A stretch of DNA of 64,000 nucleotides from DATATB01 sp036268995. GTDB lineage: Bacteria; Planctomycetota; Planctomycetia; Pirellulales; PNKZ01. Location of the stretch: the NCBI GenBank assembly GCA_036268995.1, contig DATATB010000011.1:1-64000 (forward strand). The letters run 5' to 3'. The notes under the pieces are model-generated. The model was not told the origin of the DNA and did no database searches. It saw nothing but the letters and a program-made list of their open reading frames with translations. Made by a program: the position numbers and the translations under genes. The stretch's first letter is position 1; each line of letters opens with the position of its first letter. Positions 42,470 through 50,914 of this stretch are shown piece after piece.

Positions 42470-43229
42470 TGGGCGGCAATTCGTCGCGGCGATACTTCTC
42501 GACGGCCTGGCGGCCTTGGCCGGGAGTCGTAATCTCCGGCGGCGTGTCCGAGCGCTCGCTATAGCGCTGGTCGGTGCGGCGCTTGAGAGCCAATTCTTCG
42601 CGCGCCTTTTGCGTGAATGCTTCGTTCGGCAGGATCAAATGCAGTTCGTTGTCGTAGGCCACCATCAACGGCGATCGCAAATTATCGGCATGGTCGGGGC
42701 ACGTGAAGATGACCAGCCGCACGTGTTCGCTCCAACTCTTGACGAACATGAACGCGCCGCCGCCCAGCAACGTGAACATCGCCAGCCACACGCACGTGCC
42801 CGACCGCATCCACACGGCCAGCAGCAATAGCAGCAAGGCGATGGAAACGGTGCAGACCAGGATGGCTATTGGCGATTCGAAGCCGCGCAGCGGCTGCTCG
42901 TATTCGCGCTGCATCAGCCGGTCGCGACTGCCGCATTGCCAGCACTGCTTGGGTAGCGCGAGGTCCCATTTCGTGCCGTCGCGGCCCTCGCGCGCAGCGT
43001 AGTTCACCTTGCACGCGCGAAACTGCGGAGTGGCCAGCACCGGCAACCAAACCCTCGCATTGAGCCAGGCGGAATCCGCGACCGGCTGCACGTACGGCCG
43101 GACGCGAGTCCAGAAGCCGGGCGGCGGATCGCCAGCCGGCGAGGGTGAAACTTGGGGATCGCCAGCCGCCGGCTTGCCGCCAGCGGGTCCGGATGCGGGG
43201 CCTCGGCCCGAGTCGTTTGGTTGGCTCAT
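42453..43229 (-). CDS. Hypothetical membrane protein with CxxC motif
   Basis: 258 residues. A Gly/Pro-rich N-terminus (~1-40) is followed by a soluble stretch with CWQCG, which resembles a zinc or disulfide motif. Two membrane helices come next (AILVCTVSIALLLLLLAVW and CVWLAMFTLLGGGAFMFV, ~120-165), then a mixed C-terminal domain with FTCPDHADNLRSP. No known domain is recognised. The 3' end overlaps the small exported protein gene. Confidence 0.6.
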   Translation of the reverse strand: MSQPNDSGRGPASGPAGGKPAAGDPQVSPSPAGDPPPGFWTRVRPYVQPVADSAWLNARVWLPVLATPQFRACKVNYAAREGRDGTKWDLALPKQCWQCGSRDRLMQREYEQPLRGFESPIAILVCTVSIALLLLLLAVWMRSGTCVWLAMFTLLGGGAFMFVKSWSEHVRLVIFTCPDHADNLRSPLMVAYDNELHLILPNEAFTQKAREELALKRRTDQRYSERSDTPPEITTPGQGRQAVEKYRRDELPPIKLDD

Positions 43230-43482
43230 AAGCTCATGCTACCGCCCCAGCGCGGTTCGCGTCTAGCAGTTTGAGTCGCAGCCCGATCGGCCGGTGGCCC
43301 GGCTGGTTGCCGAAATGCATTTTCGATTCGCTACTAGCTTATGCTGCATAAAAAGATTAAGATTTTGTAAGAATGCGGTTGGAATCTCCGCAGCCGGCGA
43401 AATGGGCTCCGGGCGGACCCTGCTTGCCGGGTTTTGGGCCGTGGCCCAACATTGGGCCGTTTTCCAAGTGGGAAGTCCGTCC

Positions 43483-43752
43483 ATGCTCAAGACTTTTGGT
43501 GATTTGGTCGTCGATGGCCAGGCGTTGGCCGAAGGCGCGCCGGTCTGGCTGGAGTCCGCTCTTCGCACGGCGACGGGCGACGATTGGCAAGGCACGATCC
43601 TGCTGGGCGAGCGCCCCAAACTCGCTTCCGGATCGCACATGCTGCTTCTGCTGGAAGACGGACGCCAGGCGGAAGTGGTTCTGACGCAAATGCACCCTGG
43701 TGCCGACGGCGGCCTTTTGGTCCGCTTCGAGAGCAGCGACCAGGACGGCTGA
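43483..43752 (+). CDS. Small hypothetical protein
   Basis: Using the ATG at 43483 gives 89 residues, compact and beta-rich, with no signal peptide (MLKTFGDLVVDGQALAEGAP to GGLLVRFESSDQDG). The frame is open to 43294 but the added residues have a different character. No family is recognised. A hairpin with T-rich tail follows. Confidence 0.5.
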   Translation: MLKTFGDLVVDGQALAEGAPVWLESALRTATGDDWQGTILLGERPKLASGSHMLLLLEDGRQAEVVLTQMHPGADGGLLVRFESSDQDG

Positions 43753-43780
43753 CGCGGCCGCCGCGTCCCCGCGAACTTCC

Positions 43781-43842
43781 CCGCGACCAGCGGTCGCGGC
43801 TTTATGGCACACGAGTCGCGACTAAATGTCGCGAATTAGTTT
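43781..43842 (+). terminator. Two hairpins ending the small hypothetical gene
   Basis: CCGCGACC-AGC-GGTCGCGG (43781-43799) and TCGCGAC-TAAAT-GTCGCGA (43816-43834). The second is followed by ATTAGTTTT, a plausible T tract. Confidence 0.5.
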
Positions 43843-43871
43843 TTGACACTTGGCGCGTCGCTAGTTAACTT
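43843..43871 (+). promoter_or_regulatory. Sigma70-like promoter of the DUF1501/PPC/DUF1549 cluster
   Basis: A perfect TTGACA (43843-43848), 17 bases, then TAACTT (43866-43871). It lies about 290 bases before the DUF1501 start. Confidence 0.5.
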
Positions 43872-44159
43872 GGGGAGTCGTCAGCGTTTGTGGCGTCGGG
43901 GATTGGACCTCAGCGCGGCTGGTGGCAAGCTGTGCGGGCCCCGCCGAGGAACCGAAAAAAATTTTGCTATCAAGCCGTAACTTTCCTGCTGGCTGGGTCA
44001 ATTAAGGTCGACGATCCGGTAATTTCCTGCCTGCCGCATCGTCGCGACCCAAGCATGCCGTAACAACCTGCCCGCGTCGGATTTAAAGCCTGCCTGAAGC
44101 TGAAGCCCGGCGCTGCGGCAAAGCTGACTACCTGCCTCACACAAAACGGAGACCCGTCC

Positions 44160-45464
44160 ATGAGCACCACTTTCAAGCCAGGCCGCCGCGGTTTCTTGAC
44201 CGTTGGAGCACTTGCCGGGGCCGGCCTCTCGCTGGCTGATTTCTTTCGGCTGAAAGAGGCGCGGGGCGAACAGAAGAGCTACGACTTCATCGAGGCCAAG
44301 GCCAAGAGCGTGATCCACATCTATCTGCCGGGCGGCATGGCCCAGCAGGAGACGTTCGATCCCAAGCCGTTTGCCCCGCTGGAATATCGCGGCGAGCTGA
44401 AGCCGATTCCCACGAAGCTGGCCGGCGTGCAGTTCAGCGAGCTGCTGCCCCGCACGGCAGCCGTCGCCGACAAGATCACCGTGATTCGCTCGATGAGCCA
44501 CGGCGAAGCGGCCCACGAGCGTGGCACGCACAACATGTTCACCGGCTACCGGCCCAGCCCGGCCCTAATCTTCCCCAGCATGGGCAGCGTTGTGAGCCAC
44601 GAGTACGGCCCGCGCAACAATCTGCCGCCCTATGTTTGCGTTCCCAATCAGCCCAACGAGTTTGCGGGCACGGGCTATCTCAGTTCGTCGTTCGCCCCGT
44701 TCAGCCTGGGTTCGGATCCGGCCAGCGGCGGCTTCCAGGTGCGCGATCTGAGCCTGCCGGGCGGCGTGGACGACACCCGCTTTGCCCGTCGCCGCAGCGC
44801 CCTGGATGCGGTGAACGATTACTTCGCCAAGAAGGAACAGTCCGACGCGCTCAAGGCGATGGACACCTTCTACGATCGGGCCTACAGCCTGATCAGCTCG
44901 CAGAAGGCTCGCGAGGCCTTCAACATCAATGCCGAGCCGGCCGCTATTCGCGATCAATACGGCCGCAACGAAGCCGGCCAGCGAATGCTGATGGCCCGGC
45001 GGCTGGTGGCCGCGGGCGTGCGTTTCGTGTCGCTGACCTACGGCGGCTGGGACATGCACGACCGGATCACTTACAACATGCAGCGGCAATTGCCGAACTT
45101 CGACCAGGCGTTTTCGATGCTCATCCAGGATCTGGATCGCAACGGCCTGCTGGACAGCACGTTGGTCATGGTGTCGTCCGAGTTCGGACGCACGCCGAAG
45201 ATCAACCAGCAATCGGGCCGCGACCACTGGCCCAAGGTGTTCAGCGTGGTGCTGGCCGGCGGCGGTATCAAGCGCGGCCTGGTCTACGGTTCGAGCAATG
45301 CCACGGCCAGCGAGCCGGAGGACGACGCCATCGGCCCGGCCGACCTGGCCACGACCGTGTATCACCAGTTGGGCATCGTGGCCGACAAGGAATTGATGGC
45401 GCCGGGCAATCGGCCCATCGAAATCGTCGACGGCGGCAATGTCCGCAAGGACTTGCTGGCCTAG
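44160..45464 (+). CDS. DUF1501 protein with twin-arginine signal
   Basis: 434 residues. A Tat-like signal (GRRGFLTVGALAGAGLSLAD) leads into a DUF1501 body with HIYLPGGMAQQETFDPKP, VTYGG-like SLTYGGWDMHD, MVSSEFGRTPKINQQSGRDH and VVLAGGGIKRG, the residues expected for metal and substrate binding in this alkaline-phosphatase-like fold. It is shorter than the copy at 6541 and from a different subgroup. It heads a same-strand cluster with a PPC protein, a DUF1549/DUF1553 protein and a WD40 protein; such groupings recur in planctomycetes. Confidence 0.92.
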   Translation: MSTTFKPGRRGFLTVGALAGAGLSLADFFRLKEARGEQKSYDFIEAKAKSVIHIYLPGGMAQQETFDPKPFAPLEYRGELKPIPTKLAGVQFSELLPRTAAVADKITVIRSMSHGEAAHERGTHNMFTGYRPSPALIFPSMGSVVSHEYGPRNNLPPYVCVPNQPNEFAGTGYLSSSFAPFSLGSDPASGGFQVRDLSLPGGVDDTRFARRRSALDAVNDYFAKKEQSDALKAMDTFYDRAYSLISSQKAREAFNINAEPAAIRDQYGRNEAGQRMLMARRLVAAGVRFVSLTYGGWDMHDRITYNMQRQLPNFDQAFSMLIQDLDRNGLLDSTLVMVSSEFGRTPKINQQSGRDHWPKVFSVVLAGGGIKRGLVYGSSNATASEPEDDAIGPADLATTVYHQLGIVADKELMAPGNRPIEIVDGGNVRKDLLA

Positions 45465-45663
45465 TCGCGCATGGGCGACTGGGAGTTGGCGACTGGGATT
45501 CGTCGCCAAAGAGATTGTCTTCCCCGGCTGGCACGGAATCGTCTGCGGGGTGCGTTTTCGGCCAGGCCGCCCTTGGGCCTGGCAAGTCGCGGCGGGCCAG
45601 GATGGCCACTGCGACACGGCCAAGCTGTTTTGGCCAAAGCGACACCCACCAGGGCGGCGCAAG

Positions 45664-45685
45664 CCGTTCGTCGGCTGACGAACGG
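45664..45685. other. Hairpin between DUF1501 and PPC genes
   Basis: A perfect 9-bp stem CCGTTCGTC / GACGAACGG with loop GGCT and no T tract. It could stabilise or process the mRNA of the upstream gene. Confidence 0.45.
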
Positions 45686-45747
45686 TCGCCGCTAACATCC
45701 CGCACGGTCTGTTGCCGACTGTTTTTAGCCAACCGGGGAAATCGCCG

Positions 45748-48297
45748 ATGCGCGTCTTGCTGCGTAGCTCTCTTGTGCCGTTTGTGTTGGCTGCCGGCTG
45801 CCTGTTGCCGGCCGCCGAACTGTTGGCCGATGGCCCGATACTCAACGGCATCGTTCCGCAGGGCGGTCGCCGCGGCACTGAAGTCGAAGTGGTGATGAGC
45901 GGCGCGCGGCTCGAGGATGCCGATGGCATCTTGTTCTATACGCCCGGCATCGAGCTGAAAAAATTCACGCCGGTCAACGCAGGCTCGGTCAAAGCGCTGC
46001 TGACCCTGGCTCCCGATTGCCGCTTGGGCAATCACGCGTTGCGCGTGCGCACCGCCTCGGGCATTACCGAGATGATGCTCTTCAGCGTCGGGGCGCTGCC
46101 CGAGAAGACCGAGGCCGAACCGAACAACGAGTTCACCAAGCCGCAGCCGGTCGAGCTGGATACGACGATCAACGGCAACATCGGCAACGAGGACGTCGAT
46201 TATTACGCGGTCACGGCCCGTAAGGGCGAGCGGATCACGGCCGAAGTAGAAGGCATCCGCCTGGGACGCACGCGGTTCGATCCTTACGTGTCGATCATGG
46301 ACAAGGACCGCTTCGAATTGGCCAGCTCCGACGACGCGGCGCTACTGTGGCAGGACGGTGTCGCAGCGTTGGTGGCCCCGGAAGACGGGACGTACGTCGT
46401 CCAGGTTCGCGACAGTTCGTTCGGCGGCAACGGCGCAGCCAGTTACCGGCTGCACGTCGGTCGTTTTCCGCGGCCCACGGCCGTGTATCCGGCTGGTGGC
46501 CGGCCGGGCGAGACGCTGGAAGTGCGCTTCCTGGGCGACGCCGGGGGCGAGTTCCGCCAGAAGATCAAGGTGCCCGCCTTCACTGAGAATGCATTTTATC
46601 CGTTCATTTTCGCGCCGGACAGCCGCACCACCGGTCTGTTCGTCGAGCAGAAAGGCGGCGTCGCCCCGACGCCCAACTACTTCCGCCTCACGGATCTGAC
46701 GAACGTCCTGGAAGTCGAGCCCAACGACGAATCGCCCACGGCAACTCCGGCCAGCGAACCGCCGGCGACCAAGCCGGTGGCCTTCAACGGCATCATCGAG
46801 AAGCCGGGCGATTCCGATTCCTTCAAGTTCACCGCCAAGAAGGGTCAGCAGTTCGACATCCACGTCTACGCCCGCAGCATCCGCTCGCCGCTGGACTCGG
46901 TGTTGGTCGTCCGACGCGGCAAAGGCGGCAACATCGCCAGCAACGACGACAGCGGCGGACCGGACAGCTACCTCCGCTTCACGGCTCCGGCCGACGACGA
47001 CTATGTGCTGAACGTCACCGACCTGCTCAAGCAGGGCGGGCCCGACTATGTGTACCGGATCGAAGTCGTGCCGCTGGCCCCAAAGTTTGTCATGACGCTG
47101 CCCGAGCTGGTGCGCTACAAGGATGTCACCGTGGCGATTCCGCAGGGCAACCGCATGGCGGTCTTGGTAAATGCCAATTGGCAAGCGTTCAACGCCGGCG
47201 TGAAGTTCGAAATGAAGGACTTGCCCAAGGGCGTCACGGCCGAAGTCATGCCGATCACGACCGGATATCCCAGCGTGCCGGTGCTGCTGACGGCAGCTGC
47301 CGACGCGCCGTTGGGCGGGTCGCTGTGCGACATCGACGGCCACATGATCCACGACACGCTCAAGGCCGAGGGGCACCTGTGGCAAACCAGCATGCTGGTC
47401 GCCGGTGACAATCAACGGCCGGTCTGGACGCACACGGCGCAGCGCATGGCCACGGCCGTGATCGAAGACGTTCCCTTCTCGATCGAAGTCCTCGAGCCCA
47501 AGGTGCCGATCGTCCGCAACGGATCGATGGAACTCAGGGTCCGAGCCAAGCGCGCCGAAGGCTTCAAGGCTCCGATCTCCATCCGGCTGCTCTACAATCC
47601 GCCGGGCATTGGCTCTTCGGCGGCTGGCTCGATTGCCGAAGGCCAGACCGAGGGCACCATTCCGCTCACGGCCAATGGCGGCGCGTCGGTGGGCACCTGG
47701 AAGATCGTGGTGCTGGCCGAAGCGACGCTCAATCCCGAGCAAACGCCCGTCAAGAAACGTCGTCGCCGCGGTCAAGGCGGTACGCTCGTATCGTCGCAGT
47801 TGGTGAACCTGGAGATCGCCGAAGCTTTCTTGCAACTGGCATTCAAGCCAGCCGCCGCCGAGCTGGGCAAAGAGGCCACGCTCGTAGTCGGCGTGACCAA
47901 CAACCGCGAATTCCCGGGCGAGGCCGTGGTCGAGCTCGTGGGCCTGCCGGGCGAAGTGACTGCCGAGCCGATCAAGATCAACAAGGATACTTCCGAGGCG
48001 ACCTTCAAGCTCAAGACGTCGCTCAAAAGTCCCGCCGGCCGGCACAAGGCCATCATGTGCCGGGCGATCGTGACACTCAACGGCGAGCCGGTGCAACACA
48101 CACTGGGGCCCGCCGAGTTGCGGATCGATGCGCCGCTGCCGCCCAAAGCCTCGAAGCCGGCTCCGAAGCCAACCACTGTAGCAGCCAAGCCGGCCGCGGT
48201 CGCAGCCAAACCGGCAGCGAAGCCCTTGAGCCGGCTGGAACAATTGCGCCAGGAGCGCGAAAACGGTAAGCAACCGACAAAACCGGCTGGAAACTAA
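45748..48297 (+). CDS. Exported PPC-domain protein
   Basis: The ATG at 45748 opens a signal peptide (MRVLLRSSLVPFVLAAGCLL), giving 849 residues. An IPT-like beta domain (~25-120, GIVPQGGRRGTEVEVVMSGARL) comes first. Two PPC (pre-peptidase C-terminal) beta-sandwich domains follow, each opened by an E-P-N-N/D-E motif (AEPNNEFTKPQPVE, VEPNDESPTATPA) and containing YYAVTARKGERITAEVEG and DSFKFTAKKGQQFDIHV. The C-terminal third is further beta-sandwich, ending in a Lys/Ala/Pro tail. No catalytic domain is present; PPC domains usually assist binding or folding of secreted proteins. It probably works with the neighbouring DUF1501/DUF1549/DUF1553 products. Confidence 0.85.
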   Translation: MRVLLRSSLVPFVLAAGCLLPAAELLADGPILNGIVPQGGRRGTEVEVVMSGARLEDADGILFYTPGIELKKFTPVNAGSVKALLTLAPDCRLGNHALRVRTASGITEMMLFSVGALPEKTEAEPNNEFTKPQPVELDTTINGNIGNEDVDYYAVTARKGERITAEVEGIRLGRTRFDPYVSIMDKDRFELASSDDAALLWQDGVAALVAPEDGTYVVQVRDSSFGGNGAASYRLHVGRFPRPTAVYPAGGRPGETLEVRFLGDAGGEFRQKIKVPAFTENAFYPFIFAPDSRTTGLFVEQKGGVAPTPNYFRLTDLTNVLEVEPNDESPTATPASEPPATKPVAFNGIIEKPGDSDSFKFTAKKGQQFDIHVYARSIRSPLDSVLVVRRGKGGNIASNDDSGGPDSYLRFTAPADDDYVLNVTDLLKQGGPDYVYRIEVVPLAPKFVMTLPELVRYKDVTVAIPQGNRMAVLVNANWQAFNAGVKFEMKDLPKGVTAEVMPITTGYPSVPVLLTAAADAPLGGSLCDIDGHMIHDTLKAEGHLWQTSMLVAGDNQRPVWTHTAQRMATAVIEDVPFSIEVLEPKVPIVRNGSMELRVRAKRAEGFKAPISIRLLYNPPGIGSSAAGSIAEGQTEGTIPLTANGGASVGTWKIVVLAEATLNPEQTPVKKRRRRGQGGTLVSSQLVNLEIAEAFLQLAFKPAAAELGKEATLVVGVTNNREFPGEAVVELVGLPGEVTAEPIKINKDTSEATFKLKTSLKSPAGRHKAIMCRAIVTLNGEPVQHTLGPAELRIDAPLPPKASKPAPKPTTVAAKPAAVAAKPAAKPLSRLEQLRQERENGKQPTKPAGN

Positions 48298-48335
48298 CGG
48301 CCAGTTTTGCATCGCAAGTCCGACAATACCAAACC

Positions 48336-50807
48336 ATGAATCGACGACAGGAACGAGCCGTGAAACTTTTTGTGCGCGTGGTAGGAAGCTGGATCGCGCT
48401 GGCCCTGGTAGCGACCGCGCAGGCTGGCACGGTGGCGCCCGCTGGCGCTCCGAAGCTGGAAGTCTTTCCGCCCGACGTGAACCTGGCCACGGCCCGCGAC
48501 CGCCAGTCGTACGTCGTGCTGGTGACTCGGCCGGACGGCGTCACGCTGGACAAGACGCAAGAGGCCAAAGCCACGCTGGAGAATCCGGCCGTTGCGCGGC
48601 TGGACAAGCGCGGCATGGTGCTGCCGGTGGCCGATGGCAGCACGCAGCTGCGAATCGAATACGAAGGCCAGCAATTGCGCGTGCCGGTAACCGTCAAGGA
48701 TGCGAAAACCGAGCGGCCCGTCAGCTTTAATCTGGACGTGATGCCGGTGTTCATGCGGTCCGGCTGCAACACGGGCAGTTGCCACGGGGCGGCCCGCGGC
48801 AAAGACGGATTCATGCTGTCGCTATTCGGCTACGATCCGGCCGGCGACCATTATCGCATCACGCACGAGCTGGGCTTTCGCCGAATCAACCTGGCTCTGC
48901 CCAAGGAAAGCCTGATGCTGGAAAAATGCGACGGCAGCGTGCCGCACACCGGCGGCAAGCGGTTTGCCAAAGACAGCGAGTACTACGACTCGATTCTCCG
49001 CTGGCTCGAGGCCGGCGTGCCCAACGATAGCGGCGCCGTGCCCAAGGTGGAACGCGTCGAGCTGTATCCGCGCCAGATCGTGCTCGAAGGCGAAGGAGCC
49101 AAGCAGCAGCTCGTGGCCCGGGCGATCTACAGCGACGGCACCGATCGCGACGTGACGAACCTGGCCGTGTTCATGTCTAACAACGACAATTCCGCCTTGG
49201 TCAGCCCCGACGGATTGATCACGGCCGGCGCCCGCGGCGAGGCCTTCGTGATGGCCCGCTTCGAGACGCACACGGTGGGCATGCAAGTGCTGACGCTGCC
49301 CAAGGACCTGAAGTACAGCCCGCCGCAAAGCAAGCCGATCAATTACATCGACGAGCTGGTGAACACGAAGCTCGAAAAGCTGCGGCTGTTGCCCAGCGAG
49401 CTGGCTGGCGACGAGACGTTCCTGCGGCGCGTGACCGTGGACATCACCGGCCTGTTGCCCACCGAGCAGGAGTACACCGAATTCCTGGCCGACAAGACCC
49501 CGAACAAACGGGCCAAGCTCATCGACCGGCTGCTCGAGCGCAAGGAGTTTTCCGAGATTTGGGCCATGAAGTGGGCCGAGCTGCTGTTGGTGAAAACCAA
49601 GAACGGCGGCCAGGTCAGCTACAAGAACGTCTATCTATATGCGACCTGGCTGACGGCGCAGATTTCGAACGACGTGCCGATCGACAAAATGGTGCAGGAG
49701 CTGTTGTGTTCCAGCGGCGGCACGTTCAAGAAGCCGCCGACGAACTACTACCAGGTCGAAACGGCAACGTTGAAAGTGGCGGAGAACACGGCCCAGACCT
49801 TCATGGGCATTCGCACGCAGTGTGCCCAGTGCCACAACCATCCGTTCGACCGCTGGACGATGAACGACTACTACAGTTTTGCCGCCTTCTTCGCACAAGT
49901 GGGCCGCAAGCAAGGCGAGGACTACCGCGAGCAGATCATCTACAACCGCGGCGGCGGCGAAGTGGCCAATCCGGTGACCAAAAAGACCATGGCCCCGAAA
50001 TTTCTCGGCGGCGACAGTCCCGATACCAAGGGGCAGGACCGCCGCGAAGTGCTGGCCAAGTGGCTGGCCTCGCCCGATAACCCCTACTTCGCCACGAGCA
50101 TTGCCAATCGCGTTTGGGAGCATTTCTTCGGCATCGGCATCGTGCAGCCGGTGGACGACATTCGCGTCAGCAATCCGCCGAGCAATCCCGAGCTGTTCAA
50201 GGCGCTCGGCGACCATTTCACGCAGTACCACTACAACTTCAAGCAGCTCGTCCGCGACATTTGCAACTCGCAAACCTATCAGCGTGCCACGGCCCGCAAC
50301 GCGAGCAACCAGTCCGACGAGCTGAATTTCGCCCATGCTCGCGTTCGCCGCATTCGGGCCGAAAGCCTGCTGGATTGCATTTCGGAAGTCACGGAGACAA
50401 AGGACAAGTTCCGCGGCCTGCCGCCGGGAGCCCGGGCCGTGCAGATTGCCGACGGCGCGACGAGCTCGTACTTCCTCGATTCGTTCGGCCGTTCGCCGCG
50501 CGACACAGTTTGTGCTTGCGACGCCAAGACGGACCCCACGCTGTCGCAATCGTTGCACCTGCTCAACGGTGACACGACCGAGGGCAAAATCCGCGCCGGC
50601 GGAATCATCAAGCGGATGTTGGCCGAGAAAAAACAGCCCGACGAAATCATCCGCACGCTCTACCTACGCTGCCTGTCGCGCCAGCCTGCACCGGAGGAAT
50701 TGGCAAAACTGCACGCCGCCGTAGCCGGTGAAAAGGACCAGCAACGCGCGTTGGATGACATTTTCTGGGCCGTCCTCAATTCCCGCGAGTTCGTGTTCAA
50801 CCATTAA
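48336..50807 (+). CDS. Exported DUF1549-DUF1553 protein with Big-like domains and haem motifs
   Basis: 823 residues (a GTG at 48360 is an alternative start that would shorten the signal peptide). After the signal (~1-30) there is a bacterial Ig-like segment with VFPPDVNLATARDRQSYVVL. A cytochrome-like stretch with CNTGSCHGAARG (~143-155) and a second Ig-like domain (~225-320, VELYPRQIVLEGEGAKQQLV) follow. DUF1549 spans ~340-545 (RRVTVDITGLLPTEQEYTEF) and includes CAQCHNHPFDRWTM, and DUF1553 runs to the end (NRVWEHFFGIGIVQPVDDIR). It lacks the N-terminal PSCyt1 of the protein at 3536. It starts 38 bases after the PPC gene, consistent with co-transcription. Confidence 0.92.
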   Translation: MNRRQERAVKLFVRVVGSWIALALVATAQAGTVAPAGAPKLEVFPPDVNLATARDRQSYVVLVTRPDGVTLDKTQEAKATLENPAVARLDKRGMVLPVADGSTQLRIEYEGQQLRVPVTVKDAKTERPVSFNLDVMPVFMRSGCNTGSCHGAARGKDGFMLSLFGYDPAGDHYRITHELGFRRINLALPKESLMLEKCDGSVPHTGGKRFAKDSEYYDSILRWLEAGVPNDSGAVPKVERVELYPRQIVLEGEGAKQQLVARAIYSDGTDRDVTNLAVFMSNNDNSALVSPDGLITAGARGEAFVMARFETHTVGMQVLTLPKDLKYSPPQSKPINYIDELVNTKLEKLRLLPSELAGDETFLRRVTVDITGLLPTEQEYTEFLADKTPNKRAKLIDRLLERKEFSEIWAMKWAELLLVKTKNGGQVSYKNVYLYATWLTAQISNDVPIDKMVQELLCSSGGTFKKPPTNYYQVETATLKVAENTAQTFMGIRTQCAQCHNHPFDRWTMNDYYSFAAFFAQVGRKQGEDYREQIIYNRGGGEVANPVTKKTMAPKFLGGDSPDTKGQDRREVLAKWLASPDNPYFATSIANRVWEHFFGIGIVQPVDDIRVSNPPSNPELFKALGDHFTQYHYNFKQLVRDICNSQTYQRATARNASNQSDELNFAHARVRRIRAESLLDCISEVTETKDKFRGLPPGARAVQIADGATSSYFLDSFGRSPRDTVCACDAKTDPTLSQSLHLLNGDTTEGKIRAGGIIKRMLAEKKQPDEIIRTLYLRCLSRQPAPEELAKLHAAVAGEKDQQRALDDIFWAVLNSREFVFNH

Positions 50808-50914
50808 ACCACGTCCATTACCGACTCACTCCGGTCGCCAGCGCTCCCGGCTCGCCGCGGCGATGCGAGCACCTGCCGGCACGCGACCGCAATCCATACG
50901 TCGAGAACATTTCC

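Larger units (their letters stand above)
43753..44159. other. Intergenic region with terminators and promoter
   Basis: About 400 bases. The first 90 hold two hairpins that probably end the small gene. A good promoter for the DUF1501 gene lies at 43843-43871, which leaves a leader of about 280 bases. No gene is seen in the leader. Confidence 0.5.

Noticed and set aside
44565..45929. 454-residue open frame antisense to the DUF1501 gene
   Set aside because: It mirrors the codon structure of a clear DUF1501 gene. The His/Gln/Arg-rich product is typical of high-GC antisense frames.
46342..48312. 656-residue antisense frame over the PPC gene
   Set aside because: It is the complement of a well-supported PPC-domain gene and shows no domain of its own.
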